Source: Nannochloropsis salina CCMP1776 (Eukaryota > Sar > Eustigmatophyceae > Eustigmatales > Monodopsidaceae). Taken from it: a DNA stretch of 64,000 nt. A program made the position numbers and the translations under genes. The DNA lies in NCBI GenBank assembly GCA_004565275.1, contig SDOX01000096.1, positions 42,415 through 106,414 on the forward strand. The letters run 5' to 3'. Within the stretch, counting starts at the first letter, position 1. Each line of letters begins with the position of its first letter. This document shows, piece by piece, positions 11,602-21,953 of this stretch. A model generated the notes under the pieces. The model saw only the letters and a list, made by a program, of their open reading frames with translations, searched no databases and was not told where the DNA came from.

Positions 11602-13787
11602 ATGAAGCATCCACCCTTTCTGTCATTACGATTGGCTGTAGTTTTTCAGTTTCTAGTAAATTTTGGATCTGACGTGGTAGCTTTCCACCTTCCCGGTGGA
11701 AACCTCTATCGCGTCGGTGGGAGGACATACACAAGTCCCGTGACAGCTCCGCAGCTTCCCTCCTTGGACAAGCTGTATTTCGCGAGAAGCGTCCCGAGAA
11801 CAATCAACATGGTCACCTCGACCTCGACCGACAGGTATGTCTCGAATTGCACGCCCGTGCTGAAGTTGCCCCTGTGTCCTTGTTTTCTTCCTTCGCCCCA
11901 GTAAGAGTTCAGCTTACCGCTTCTCTCTCGAGGCCTTCTACTCGTGAGCTTTGTAGCGGTCGACACCCCGCATCCGCCTCATGTCGTGAAACTTCCATCC
12001 CTGCGTCTCCTCCAGCTTCTTGGCCTTATCGTCTCCCTCTTCATCTGTTCCTGTCTGAAGTCCACCGCTACATCATGTCAAGCGCCTACAGCGGTCTCAC
12101 CTCCCTAAATACTCGCACATGATTCTCCCCACAGCAGCAACAACAATGCCTTTGGCACTGCTCCCCCCGCCCCCACCTCCCTCCCCTACCCCAGGCTCGG
12201 GGACGTCGTGCTCTTCCCCGGGAAGTGGGTGGGCGACACGGGCATCGGGCAGATCCGATTCCTGCAGCTGACAGGGGACGGGCGGGGCGGGAAGGAATGG
12301 ATCGCCGACTTGACCCCCTTCAAGGACGTCGGGGAAGACCTGTACCGTGCGGAGAAGGGGACGCGGGCCAGGACCTTCCCCGTGAGCGCCCTCCAGCCCC
12401 TCTCGCATTTCTACATCGGCAGCTCGGACGCCTTCAAAGTGCCGCACAAAGAGGAAGCGGGAGGGGAAGGGATGGGGCGGAGGCGGGAGCCCGTGAGGAT
12501 GGCGCCCGGCTACAGGACGGAGGGCTTCTCCCTGGCGCCCGCCAAGGTGGACGCAGAGGCCATGGCGGCGGCGAGGGGCAAGTACCAGGACTTGAAGCGG
12601 CGGATCCTGACCGACACGGCGGCCTTCGGAGGCCTCGCGACCGTCGCCGTGGGCCTGAACGCCGGGGTTGAGGACGCAGGGATCTTTCTGGCGGGCGTGG
12701 CGGGATCCGTGCTGTACCTGGTCCTCCTCACGCAGAGAGCGGACGCCATGGGGCAGGCGGGGGGGGAGGGGGGGGGGCTCAGCAAGGCGGGGGGGGGGAG
12801 TCTGGTGGGGAGGAGCGTGGGCGCGACCCGGTTCTTGGTCCCCGTCGTCTTGATCGCGGCCCTGGCCTACAAGAACCTGTACATGGAGGGGGGGGAGGGG
12901 GCGCCGGCCTGGCGGGGGGCCGGCTCTTCAACTACGTGCCCCAGGACGAGTTCTGGTCGGCCACCTTGGGCTTCCTCTCGTACCGAGTGCCGATGCTGGG
13001 GCGGGAGGTGGGGGAGATGCTGGCGCGGAGGAGCGAGGGGCAGCGGGGACAGGCAGGTACCCTGGGGGGGTCGGTGAGGGCGGGCATGGCCCTGGTCGAC
13101 AGGCTGCAGGGAGGGAGGGAGGGAGGGAGGGAGGGAGAGACGGCGGCCGCGGAGGCCGCGGGGGGCGCTTACAGAAATGAGGTGACGGTGCTGGTGGTGA
13201 GTGGGCCGGAGGGGATGGGAAAGCGCGGTCTGGCGCGCAGGCTGGTTGAAAGCGATCCGTTACAAAGATACGCCGAGCCCGTGTGGGTGACCACGCGGGC
13301 GCCGAAGGAGGGGGAGGTGGACGGGCGGGACTACCATTTCGTGGAGGATTTTGCCTTCCAAGTCATGCGGGAGCAAGGGCGCTTCTTGACGGCCTATCAG
13401 GAGGAAGCGGGGGAGGGCAGGGCCTGGTTCGGACTTCGGCCAAGCGACGTGGTGGACGTGATGAGGAAGGAAGGGAAGGTGTCGGTGCTGGCGCTGGACG
13501 CTTTCGCTGCAGACAAGCTGCTGGCCTTGGGGGAGGCCCGCCTGATCGGCGTCTGGGTGACTCTCAACACCGTGGACCAGCTGCGGGGGCGGTATGGAGG
13601 GGAGGAGGGAGGGAAGGAGGAGGAGGTGGAAGCGGCGGTATCGAGGGCGACTGTGGCCATAGAGCACGCCCTCATGGGGGAGGCGGGGAGGAGGGGCTTC
13701 TACGAGCACACCATCTACGACGACAAGGGCAAGGAGGAGACGCTCCGGTCGCTGCGAGACTTTGCGGACTTCGCCCTCAGCCTGTGA
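11602..13787 (+). CDS. Plastid CGL160/AtpI-like membrane protein fused to guanylate-kinase domain
   Basis: Exons 11602-11834 and 12135-13787. The N-terminus is a signal peptide ending ...VVA|FHLP, the red-plastid import signature. A small soluble domain (GDVVLFPGKWVGDTGIGQIRF) follows. Next comes a membrane region like CGL160/AtpI, the assembly factor of the chloroplast CF0 ATP synthase: KYQDLKRRILTDTAAFGG, two helices, then TRFLVPVVLIAALAYKN and LGFLSYRVPM. The C-terminal ~200 residues are a guanylate-kinase domain with P-loop SGPEGMGKRGL and the family signature TTRAPKEGEVDGRDYHFV. The frame changes at about 12913-12920, inside a G-run between the membrane region and the kinase domain. The shift equals one missing G, and with it the model is 628 residues. 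A sequence error is more likely than a broken gene, because both sides are well conserved. Confidence 0.8.
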
Positions 13788-14037
13788 GGGCTCTTCCTCC
13801 CCTCCCTTCTCGGCGACTGCTCCCGGTCCCGGCCTCGCCACGCCAGAGGCTCTCGCGATATTGGGATGGGAGATGGGTGGGGGGGGGGAGCTCGGGCCTG
13901 GGAGAAGGCGGAGTCCCGAGAATCGGGCAAGGAACAAGAAGCGTGAGCGGGCACTCAGGCTTTTGTTTGAAGTGAAGCGAATTTCTCTTATTTTTTCACT
14001 CTCGCTGACCGGCCTCTCCTCCCCGCCTCCATTCCTT

Positions 14038-16366
14038 TCATACAGTCCCCTCCCCCCTTGTACCCACTCTCTTCCCTTCCTCGGCCGCCGTCCGTCTCAG
14101 AGCCCCCCCCCCCGCATGTACGGCTCTGGCATGGTCCCCTCGCTTATCGTCCACGAACCACGCATCCACGGACATCCCCTCCTCCTCCCTCTTCCCCTCC
14201 TCCCCCCCTGCCTCCCCCCCCCCCCCCTCCCCGTCCTCCGTCCCTTCCTCCTCTACCCACGCACCCCTCTCCGTCTCCTCCGCCCTCACCACCACCGTCT
14301 CACTGTCCTCATCCCGCCCTCCCCGCTCGCCCTCCCCGCCCTCCCCCCCCGACCCCACCACGCCCCTCCCCGCCATCCCGCCCAGAGGCGACGTCCGGCC
14401 CGGGGAGGCCACTGAGGGGCCACGGAGCCCGCCCGGCTGCCCCCTCTCTCTTGGCTCTGCACGGAGGGCGTCCGGGGCAGAGTCCTCCGCCTCCAGAAAG
14501 GCCGGCCAGGCGTGGGAGACGCCGAACAAGGAGCGCAAGGGAACTGCCTCCTGACCCGGGCCCTCCTCCCGGGCGCCCTCAGGGTGCGACTCCACGTACT
14601 CGGCTGCCAGCTGTAGCGCCTTGGCCAGGACCTTGTAAACCAAGCGGTCGATGGAGAAGCGCCTGCGAACGGTGTGTGTCGAGGTAAGTGGGTAGTCGTG
14701 AGCGAGACTGGACCCGCTCGGGGGACCCGGAGGCCCGTACAAGCGCCGTCACGGGCCGGTTTATCAAGACATGCGCCAGTTTATCACGACATGGGCCGGT
14801 TTATCACGACATGGGCCGGTTTATCACGACATGGGCCGGTTTATCAAGACATGGGCCGGGAGGACGGGGACCACACGTGGAATAAAGGCGGCACGCACCT
14901 GGTCTCCTCGTCCTTGTAGGGCACCATGTGCAGGACGCGGTTCGCCTCCACCCCCATCTGCCGGGCCGCCTCCCGCCTCGCCTCCCCCAGCTCCCCCACC
15001 CCCGCCCCGACGGGTCCGCCCGCAGGCTCGGGTAGGCCAGGTCCACGTGGGTGAGCAGGACCAAGGGGTTCAGGCCTGCCCTCTGCACCAGCTCCAGCTG
15101 CCGGCGGAGCTGGTCCAGCTCCACCGCGGACTGGAGGAGCCCCTCCGGGAGGACCACCACACAGGCCTGCTGCTCCCGCAGGGCCCGGGTCGCCCCCCCC
15201 ACTTCCCGCACCTCCGCCTCCCTCCCCGCGTCCCGCCCCACCGGGTCCCACCGCCGCTCCGGGTAGTCGCCCGCCAAAATGTTGGCGAGCTCCTCGTGCG
15301 TGTAGGTGCTGGGCGTGAAGCCACGGGTGTCCCACACGGAGACCGCCGAGACGGTCGGGTGCAGGGGGTAGGCGCGGAGCTCCAAGGTCCCGTGCGAGGA
15401 GGTGGCACAGGTCCGCACGCCGCCCAAATTGACGTGCTCCCGCTCGCTGACAAGCGTTAGGAGGTGGGCGAGCAGGGTGGACTTCCCCGCGCCGGCCGGA
15501 CCCACGAGCACGAGGTTGCAGGGCGCGGGGAGGCGGCGTCGGGCAGGGGGGGAGGACGGGGGGCGCGAGGGCGGTGACGGGCAGGGGAGGCTGACCACAC
15601 GTCGTGGGGCCAGGCCCGGGAGGCCCTTGAGGAAGTACCGGAAGGAGTTCTCGAAGCTGTAGCGGATCTCCAGGTCGGGGGGCGGGGAGGAGGCGGAGGA
15701 GGGCGGGAGAGAGGAAGGAGAGGCGTGGCTGAGGATGAGGACGTATCTCTCTGGGATCGCGTCCTCGTAGGGCATGGTTAGCGAGCTCCTGACCCGGAGC
15801 TGGAGCGGGACGACCTTACGTTGCCCTCTGGCCAGACTGCCGACCGGGACGCGCTCCAGAAAGCAAAGGTCGTTGGGCTCCGCAGTGAGCGTGAGGGAGT
15901 CGTCCAGGTCGAGCTTCGACATGTTGTGGATGATGATGCTGCGGAGGAGGACCCTGTCTCCGATGGCCGCAGGTTCGCACTCCACCTCCACCTGTACCTC
16001 TTGGGGGTTGAAGGCCTTGAGGAGGGCCGGAAAGGGCGAGGAGGAGGAGGAGGTAGAGGAGGAGGAGGCGGAGAGGGTGTCGTTGCCGCTGCATGTTGAG
16101 GATTGCCGAGAATGACGGTGCAACTGGTGCTGGAACGATTGAGCGTTGGATAAAAGGGGCGACATCCCGTCGCCTGGGCGCGTGGAGGAAGAGATGGGCG
16201 GGGAAGGGGGAGAAAGGTCGATGCGCACACCCGACACGCGCCTTGCAAGGAGCTCGGTGCTTTGGTGGGAGCGCCCGACGCCCTCTACCCGCGACGAGGA
16301 GTCAAAAGGCGTGACAAATGTCGACGAGGATAGTCTAGGGGTGGACGATGTGCTGGAGCAGGCCAT
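14038..16366 (-). CDS. P-loop GTPase-like protein with N-terminal beta-rich region
   Basis: Two exons, 14899-16366 and 14038-14662, about 697 residues. After a serine-rich N-terminus (about 1-115) comes a region that looks beta-rich (PQEVQVEVECEPAAIGDRVLL). It is followed by a G-domain with Walker A LVGPAGAGKSTLL, a switch-like WDTRGF and a possible specificity motif LLTHVDL (T-x-x-D instead of N/TKxD). The C-terminus is acidic and glycine-rich. The frame changes at about 15000-15010 in a G-run, equivalent to one missing G. Downstream of it the other frame gives GEARREAARQMGVEANRVL, continuing across the intron to RFSIDRLVYKVLAKALQL in phase. The G motifs place it among dynamin/septin/IRG-like GTPases only loosely, and its role is unknown. 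Confidence 0.7.
14754..14853. repeat. Five tandem 20-bp minisatellite units in an intron
   Basis: Five head-to-tail 20-bp units, consensus GGCCGGTTTATCACGACATG. Units 1 and 5 differ at one position (AAG for ACG) and unit 2 at two. A sixth partial unit (GGCCGG) follows. The array lies inside the intron of the GTPase-like gene. Confidence 0.95.
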
Positions 16367-16998
16367 CGTGTCCGGGGAGTGGAGTGGGAAAGGGCCACAG
16401 CGCCGTCTGGAGGTCAGCAGGAGGCGTGTCCGAATGCGGTATTGGAGTGAGAGTGAGGGGCGGAGACGTGACCGTGAGGGCCCGACACCCTGGGGCGGGA
16501 AAAGGCATCGTGGGGTGGCGATATTAGTCGTTTACGCAATGGTATCTTCATGTCTGTAATGTATGCTCGAGCGTATTTGGTTTGAGGGAAAAATTGTCGA
16601 GCCGGCGTGCTCGGAGCGAGGGAGGAGCGTCCCCCCCACTTCAACACTACCTGGTAATAAGACACTTTTACACCGCACACGGAAGGCGTTTGGCGGTTCG
16701 GCTGCAAGTAATTACTTTTCGACGATGGTAAACAAAGTTCTTTTTGGACAGAAATGATATTTGGTCTGGCCACCGTTCTTTTTTTGGAGGATCAATCTCA
16801 CAAAGTACGCGCGTTATTTGTATCGTTCTGACTCAAGAAGAAGTTCTTTTTGTAATGTATGATTCGAAATCTCCGAATGAGCACTCCTCTTGTAAGGAGT
16901 TCGCATTTCATGAAGCTACTTACATGAGGATGCACGTTTTAAACCCAACACATGCAGCAGCATCGTGGAGGGCTGGCGTGCCATTGGCCCCAATCACA
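16367..16998. other. Divergent intergenic region
   Basis: Lies between the GTPase-like gene start (minus) and a hypothetical gene (plus). No RNA gene or strong coding signal is seen. Confidence 0.45.
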
Positions 16999-17751
16999 AT
17001 GACTGCTCCTCTCCATTCTCAGACTCAGCACCTGACCGTGATGAGCGACGCCGAAGTTTGCGACGTGGTTGAGGACACATTTACTTTTCGATTCGATAAA
17101 TTGTACGACTTTGTGCGCGGGCACGTGGTTGACACGTTGCGGAAGCCGCGGTTAGTGTTGGCTGTAGGATGGCATGAGGAGACCAGCACGCCTACAGGGG
17201 AGTTGGACGTACAATTTCAAGCCATATCCGTGGCGAGAATTTCGTTCCGGTAAGTAATATATGTTTCAGAAGGAGAGGATGGTATGCGAAGGCAATTTGT
17301 TCACGGTGGGGAAAGTTATTGCATGAGAACATCCCGAACCGAGGACGAAGCAGTGTATGATTTAAGTAGATCAGTGTTGGGATTCTCGTATCGGGCACAT
17401 TGCTTAGTCCCAGGGAATGATCCCACTAAAAAACACCTACACAGCCCTCATTGGACGGCACCATACTTAGATGTCTGCATGCAGACTCCGGCGTCCCGAG
17501 TCTTTCAATCTGCATTTGCCTCCCTTGCCACTACCGCCGCCTTGTCTACCGCCCTCCGCAACATTCAAGCCCTACCGGAGTCATTGGAATACACTACGGG
17601 TGCAGGCGATGTATTCAATGGGGCCTTTGACAGAATACGCCGCGGTTTGTGGGACCTGGTAGACTACGGAAAGCCCCTACTCTTTGCCGGAGCTCCGTTG
17701 CCGCTTGTGCTATTTGTAACAAGAAAGGACCAAGGATCTTGTTTCCAATGA
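16999..17751 (+). CDS. Hypothetical protein
   Basis: Tentative two-exon model, 16999-17249 and 17370-17751, 210 residues in phase. The donor CG|GTAAGT is strong and the acceptor (TTAAGTAG) is weak. Exon 1 encodes CDVVEDTFTFRFDKLYDFVRGHV, which has a clear amphipathic coding character. Exon 2 encodes TPASRVFQSAFASLATTAALSTAL and ends in a short hydrophobic segment near PLLFAGAPLPLVLF. I do not recognise a family. The start could be further upstream, as the frame is open to about 16744. Confidence 0.45.
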
Positions 17752-18413
17752 GAGAAAATAAAGATGAATTGGGAGCAAGCTGTTGAATACGTGTATCATG
17801 GAAAGTTTGGAACAAAAATAATTATGCAGGATGACGGAGTATTAAGTCAGTTTCACGTGACAAATATTTTGTTTTTACACCCCAAATTCGGGGCTCGGAA
17901 GCCCTACTCTGCTTCAGTACCTTTACTCAACCTTTCCTTTTCTATTCACGTCGTACATCTTACTACAAGTTCGAGTTGGAAGAAGGAGTCCAACGCCCAA
18001 GGGAGGTTGGCGAGCCTGGCCTCAAGCGGTCCCGGTTGAAGCTTCCGACTGGATCATAAAGGACATAAGAAATTCCAATTACTCGGGCTTATTTCCAGGT
18101 TTGGGGGTCCCTGCAAGGGAAAAATGTGTCAATATCTTCTGAATGTACGCATACCACTGCGATGAACGAGTGTACTCAGGTAGCGACATGTGTCGCATGA
18201 TGCTTCCTTGCTCACAGGCTTGACTCCTTGCCGTGCATGGGTTATTCACATGGATACACTATGCCGCCTTTTTCAAGAGCATCAACACGACTGCCTCGCA
18301 TTTAACGTTACAGTACTTATGCACGGTGGACACATCACACACATTCTTTAGATTTGGATCTCAATGTGTTCTGTCTCTCCGGCGTGGTAGACACCGCGCT
18401 TGGCAGTAATATC
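17752..18413. other. Intergenic region
   Basis: Lies between two plus-strand genes and is AT-richer than its surroundings. It contains a 3' region and probably the promoter of the coiled-coil gene. Small open frames show no recognisable motif. Confidence 0.4.
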
Positions 18414-21400
18414 ATGGTCAAAGACCAGAACGGCCCATCGTTCCTTCGCTTTGGTGGGAAAAAGTCAGAAAACAATGCTGGTGCTCGTTATCGTACCGGA
18501 CTGTCATTGTCTTGCTCCCATGCCACTTCTAAGCTGCCAGGGGTCTCCCCAGGTCGGCAGGAGCCCGTGGAGGACGTGAGGGCAGTCCTGCCAGCAAGCG
18601 CCACAAACGACAGCGGCTCTGACCGGCACTCTCCCAGCATCACCCACTGTCGGCATAGCAGTGCCGGCAGCAGCATCACGGATGTCCTGGCAACAAGCCG
18701 GGCGGAAGTGATGCAGACTGGCTCGATGAGCGCCTGCTCGGCCCCGGCCACCTCTTCGAGCGCCTCCGTCTCCCCCTCCCCCACTCCAAGGTAAGGGCCC
18801 GACAAGGAGGACGACAGTTTAAAGATTCCCCTTTGCTGTGTCCAACACACTGTCCCTGACTTTTTTCATTCCGTGGCTGCCGGTCCTTTCTTCTCGACAG
18901 GCCCGCGAATCCCGGCCACCTCTCCCCCGCTCTCTCGTCCTTGGCCATCACTCCCGCGTCCCCTTGCTCCACCGCCAGGAAGGTGCTGGCGACACGTCCT
19001 TCCTTCTCTCCCAAGACTCTCAGCCCCTCCTTTTTGATGGCGGCAGTGGCGAAAGGGAGGGGCCAGGGAAGCGGAGAGTCTGAGACGGGGGAGAGCGCCG
19101 AGAGCCTCCGACCTGACGCGCCTCAGGTGAAGCCGCCGGTGCGACAGGAGGAGGTTGAGGCACGAGGGAAGGCCCCGGCCTCGGTGGGGAAGGAGAAGGT
19201 GCTCAGGGCCATGGATGTGGTCGGGCGGCATGATTTGGGCCAGGCGGGGACGGAGGGGTTGCTCTCAGGAGGGACGGAGGAGAAGGGGGTGGAGAGGGCG
19301 AGCTCGGCGCGTCGAGAGAAGGATTTTATCGAGAAAGGAGGGCGGGAAACGGGGAGAGAGGCCAAGGAACAGGACACAGGGCCGTGCGAGGTTGCTGTGG
19401 TAGCTCCCTCTGCTCCTGCGAGGGGGCCGGGGCGCGCTCCGCCCCCGTCGGGTCTCGGGGACGTGAAAAGCCCGTCCAGGGTGGGAACAGGGGAGGCGCT
19501 GGAGGCGGGGGGCGAGCAGTCGTGCGAGCGCCCGAGATATGCAAAGGGAGGGTGCGAGGACGCCGAGGCCGGGCATGCGCCGGCGTCGGAGGCGCAGGAA
19601 GCGGGGCAGGCGCTAGAGGCGTTGGAGGAGGAGTGCCGCTCTCTCTCGGTGCGCCTGCAAGCGGCTCACAAGGGAGCTCAGATCCTGGGAGAGGAGGCCG
19701 CGCGGGCCAATGAAGAGCTCGGGCGTCGGACAGGTGAGGGGAGAGGGAGGGAGGGCAGGCAGGAGGCTTCAAAGGGAGGGAGAGGAAAGATTGATAGCCC
19801 TTGACCGACGCTATGGGGGTTGTATATGTAGTGTATATCGTAACGCTCATGTCTCTCCCCCCCCGTGCCGGCAGAACTCCTGCAAAACCTGGAAACTCAC
19901 GCTAACGAACGCGAGGCGGAGCTCCAAGAGCTGCGGGCGGCCCTGAGACGGGCAGAGGCGGCCAGGGAGGACGCGGAGCAGCAGCAGGGAGTGTGGGAGG
20001 AGAGGTGCCGGCGGACGGAGGGCGTCCTAGGCCTGGTCCTCGAGCGGGAGAAGCGGCTAATGCGCGAGAAGCTGGAACAGAGGGAGGAAGTGACCGAGAT
20101 CCGGCGGCGGGCTTATGAGTACGAGCGCATGGTGCGGGAGAGGGGAATGGGTCGAGAGGAGGGGGAAGGGCGAGGGGGTGGCGGGGAGGGGACAGGCGGG
20201 CCTCCCTCCAAGCCGACCAGTCGCCCGCGGATGAGACAGGCGCCACCCATGCCCGGGGCGTCTTCGAACCCCACTGGCCGCGACGTTTTGTCCCCCTTTC
20301 CCCTCCGCCCTTTTCAGGGCGCTCGGCCCGCTGCGAAGACGGAGGCAGACATGAGCGGACGGGGGCCGGGAGGGGACGAGGGGGGAAGAGGACTGGGGTC
20401 GGCGAGTAGGCGGATGTTCATGGTCATCCCGGACGGCCTGAAGGGTGTCCTCGGTGCCAAGGGGAGAAGGGGGGGGGGCAGTGATGGAGGAGAGGAAGGA
20501 AGGAGGGGGGAGGAGACCGAGAGCAACAGAGGAGGTAGAAAGGACGAGAGAGAGTTGGAGACAGAGGACAGCGACAGGAGGACGGAGGGGCGTACCGAAA
20601 TGGAGGGGGAAGAAGAGGGTGCGGGGGTCCGAGAAGGATACAGAGCGCAGACGGCGGCCTCCGGGGCACCCAACGGCGTCGGACGTGTGCTGGAGAACCG
20701 GCAAGGAGCAGGGAGGCAAGTGATGAGGGGGAGGGAATTTGAGGCGGGGCACACTTGTCGTGGGAGAGGGGTTGCAGCCTGCAATGAGGATGATTTAGAG
20801 CAAGCCGCACGAGATAGAGGGGAAGGTGTAATGACGCTGTACGCCCACCCGGAATTTGAGGCCGAATTCGGGGAGCTGGTAGGGACTGTTATCGCCGATG
20901 CCGTGTCGCACGATCCACCAGGGGCGGAGACGTCTCGCGGAACAAAAGGCGGGCACGAGGCAGCTTCCCCCACCCCTCCCTGCCTCCTCCCAGCCTCGCC
21001 CTCCAAGGCTGGGCCCGGCACCCTGCTCCTTTACGTGGCGTTTGTCTGCACAGGTCGCCTGGACGACCCCATCCACACGCATGCTCTCAAGCCCTTTCTC
21101 GCCGCCGGCGCCTCCGTCGTGCTCTTTCTGCTTCGAGCGGGGCGGGGGAATCAAGTGGCTCGAATCCAGCCCCGGCAAGAGCTGACGGGATTGCCGTGCT
21201 TCGAGTTCTTGGTCTTCAAGAGAGCGTTACAGAGGACGGAGGACGGGTATGCGAAGGAGGTGAGGCTTTTGAGGTCCTTTCTTGTCAAGTCTCTCCCATC
21301 GCTCCGCGTGCAAAGCGCAGGTCTGGGCGCAGCAACAGAGGGAGTGACTACAGAAGGAGTGCGACCAGGCAAGTATGGAGCGCCGGCGGACGAACAAAAG

Positions 21401-21499
21401 GGGTTGCCCTCTCTGACAGACTATTTGTTCCGGCCTAGGACTGACAACAACTACTCGCATCTTCATGAGGATGCCGACATAAAAGATTTCGTCCCTTGA
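18414..21499 (+). CDS. Large low-complexity coiled-coil protein, unknown function
   Basis: Three exons (18414-18790, 18901-19733, 19875-21499) give 944 residues with consistent phases and consensus splice sites. The first 130 residues are Ser-rich. The middle is Glu/Arg/Gly-rich. A long heptad-like segment, about residues 365-460, spans the second intron (ALEEECRSLSVRLQAAHKGA, then LQNLETHANEREAELQELRA). The C-terminal ~200 residues are better conserved in composition (VMTLYAHPEFEAEFGELVG; GLPCFEFLVFKRALQRTEDG) and may be a globular domain I do not know. Inside the last exon, a stretch ending TTTGTCTGCACAG at about 21054 might be the end of an additional small intron. Confidence 0.6.
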
Positions 21500-21953
21500 A
21501 GCGGTCAGTGATTGAAAGAGCACATCTTGAATTGCTCTCCAAGTGAGAGCTAGCAAGAACACGGGACCAAAGTTGAACCAGATTTGTCAAAAACAAACTT
21601 GCATACGTCTTCGAAATCAGGAAAGTTTACGGAAGGAATGTACACAAAATCATACGTTTTGTAAAAGGTTGAATGACAATATTTTTTTTGCGGGCAGTGT
21701 TATGCGCAATGTCTGTATTTAATGCCGACTCGGACTCTTGCATCATCCTATCATCATCATCCTTTCTGCACGTGCATGTGTCGTTGCTGCGATGTGGTAA
21801 TGCCTTGACTTGAAAGCGCCTTTCTTCGGTGCGCAGGTCTCTCTTTTCCATTTCGCTTGGAGGACTTAATCTCCAATTTTACTCGTGGGCATCAAGAAAT
21901 CGATGCGCCCTCAAATTACTCGCGCCTCTTCTTTACGTCTTCCGTTATCAAAA
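21500..21953. other. Convergent intergenic region
   Basis: Lies between the 3' ends of the coiled-coil gene and the repeat-protein gene. Nothing recognisable apart from short CAT-rich runs near 21740. Confidence 0.45.

Noticed and set aside
12905-12925. Programmed ribosomal frameshifting at the G-runs
   Set aside because: Three unrelated genes show it only at long G/C runs, and no slippery-site plus pseudoknot pattern was seen. Sequence error is simpler.
12668-13975. Overlapping Gly/Arg-rich frames in the guanylate-kinase gene
   Set aside because: Alternate-frame readings of GC-rich coding sequence.
14754-14853. CRISPR-like array of 20-bp repeats
   Set aside because: Units are directly adjacent with no spacers, and lie in a eukaryotic intron.
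17764-18039. 91-codon plus-strand frame after the hypothetical gene
   Set aside because: No motif, AT-rich, and no splice link found.
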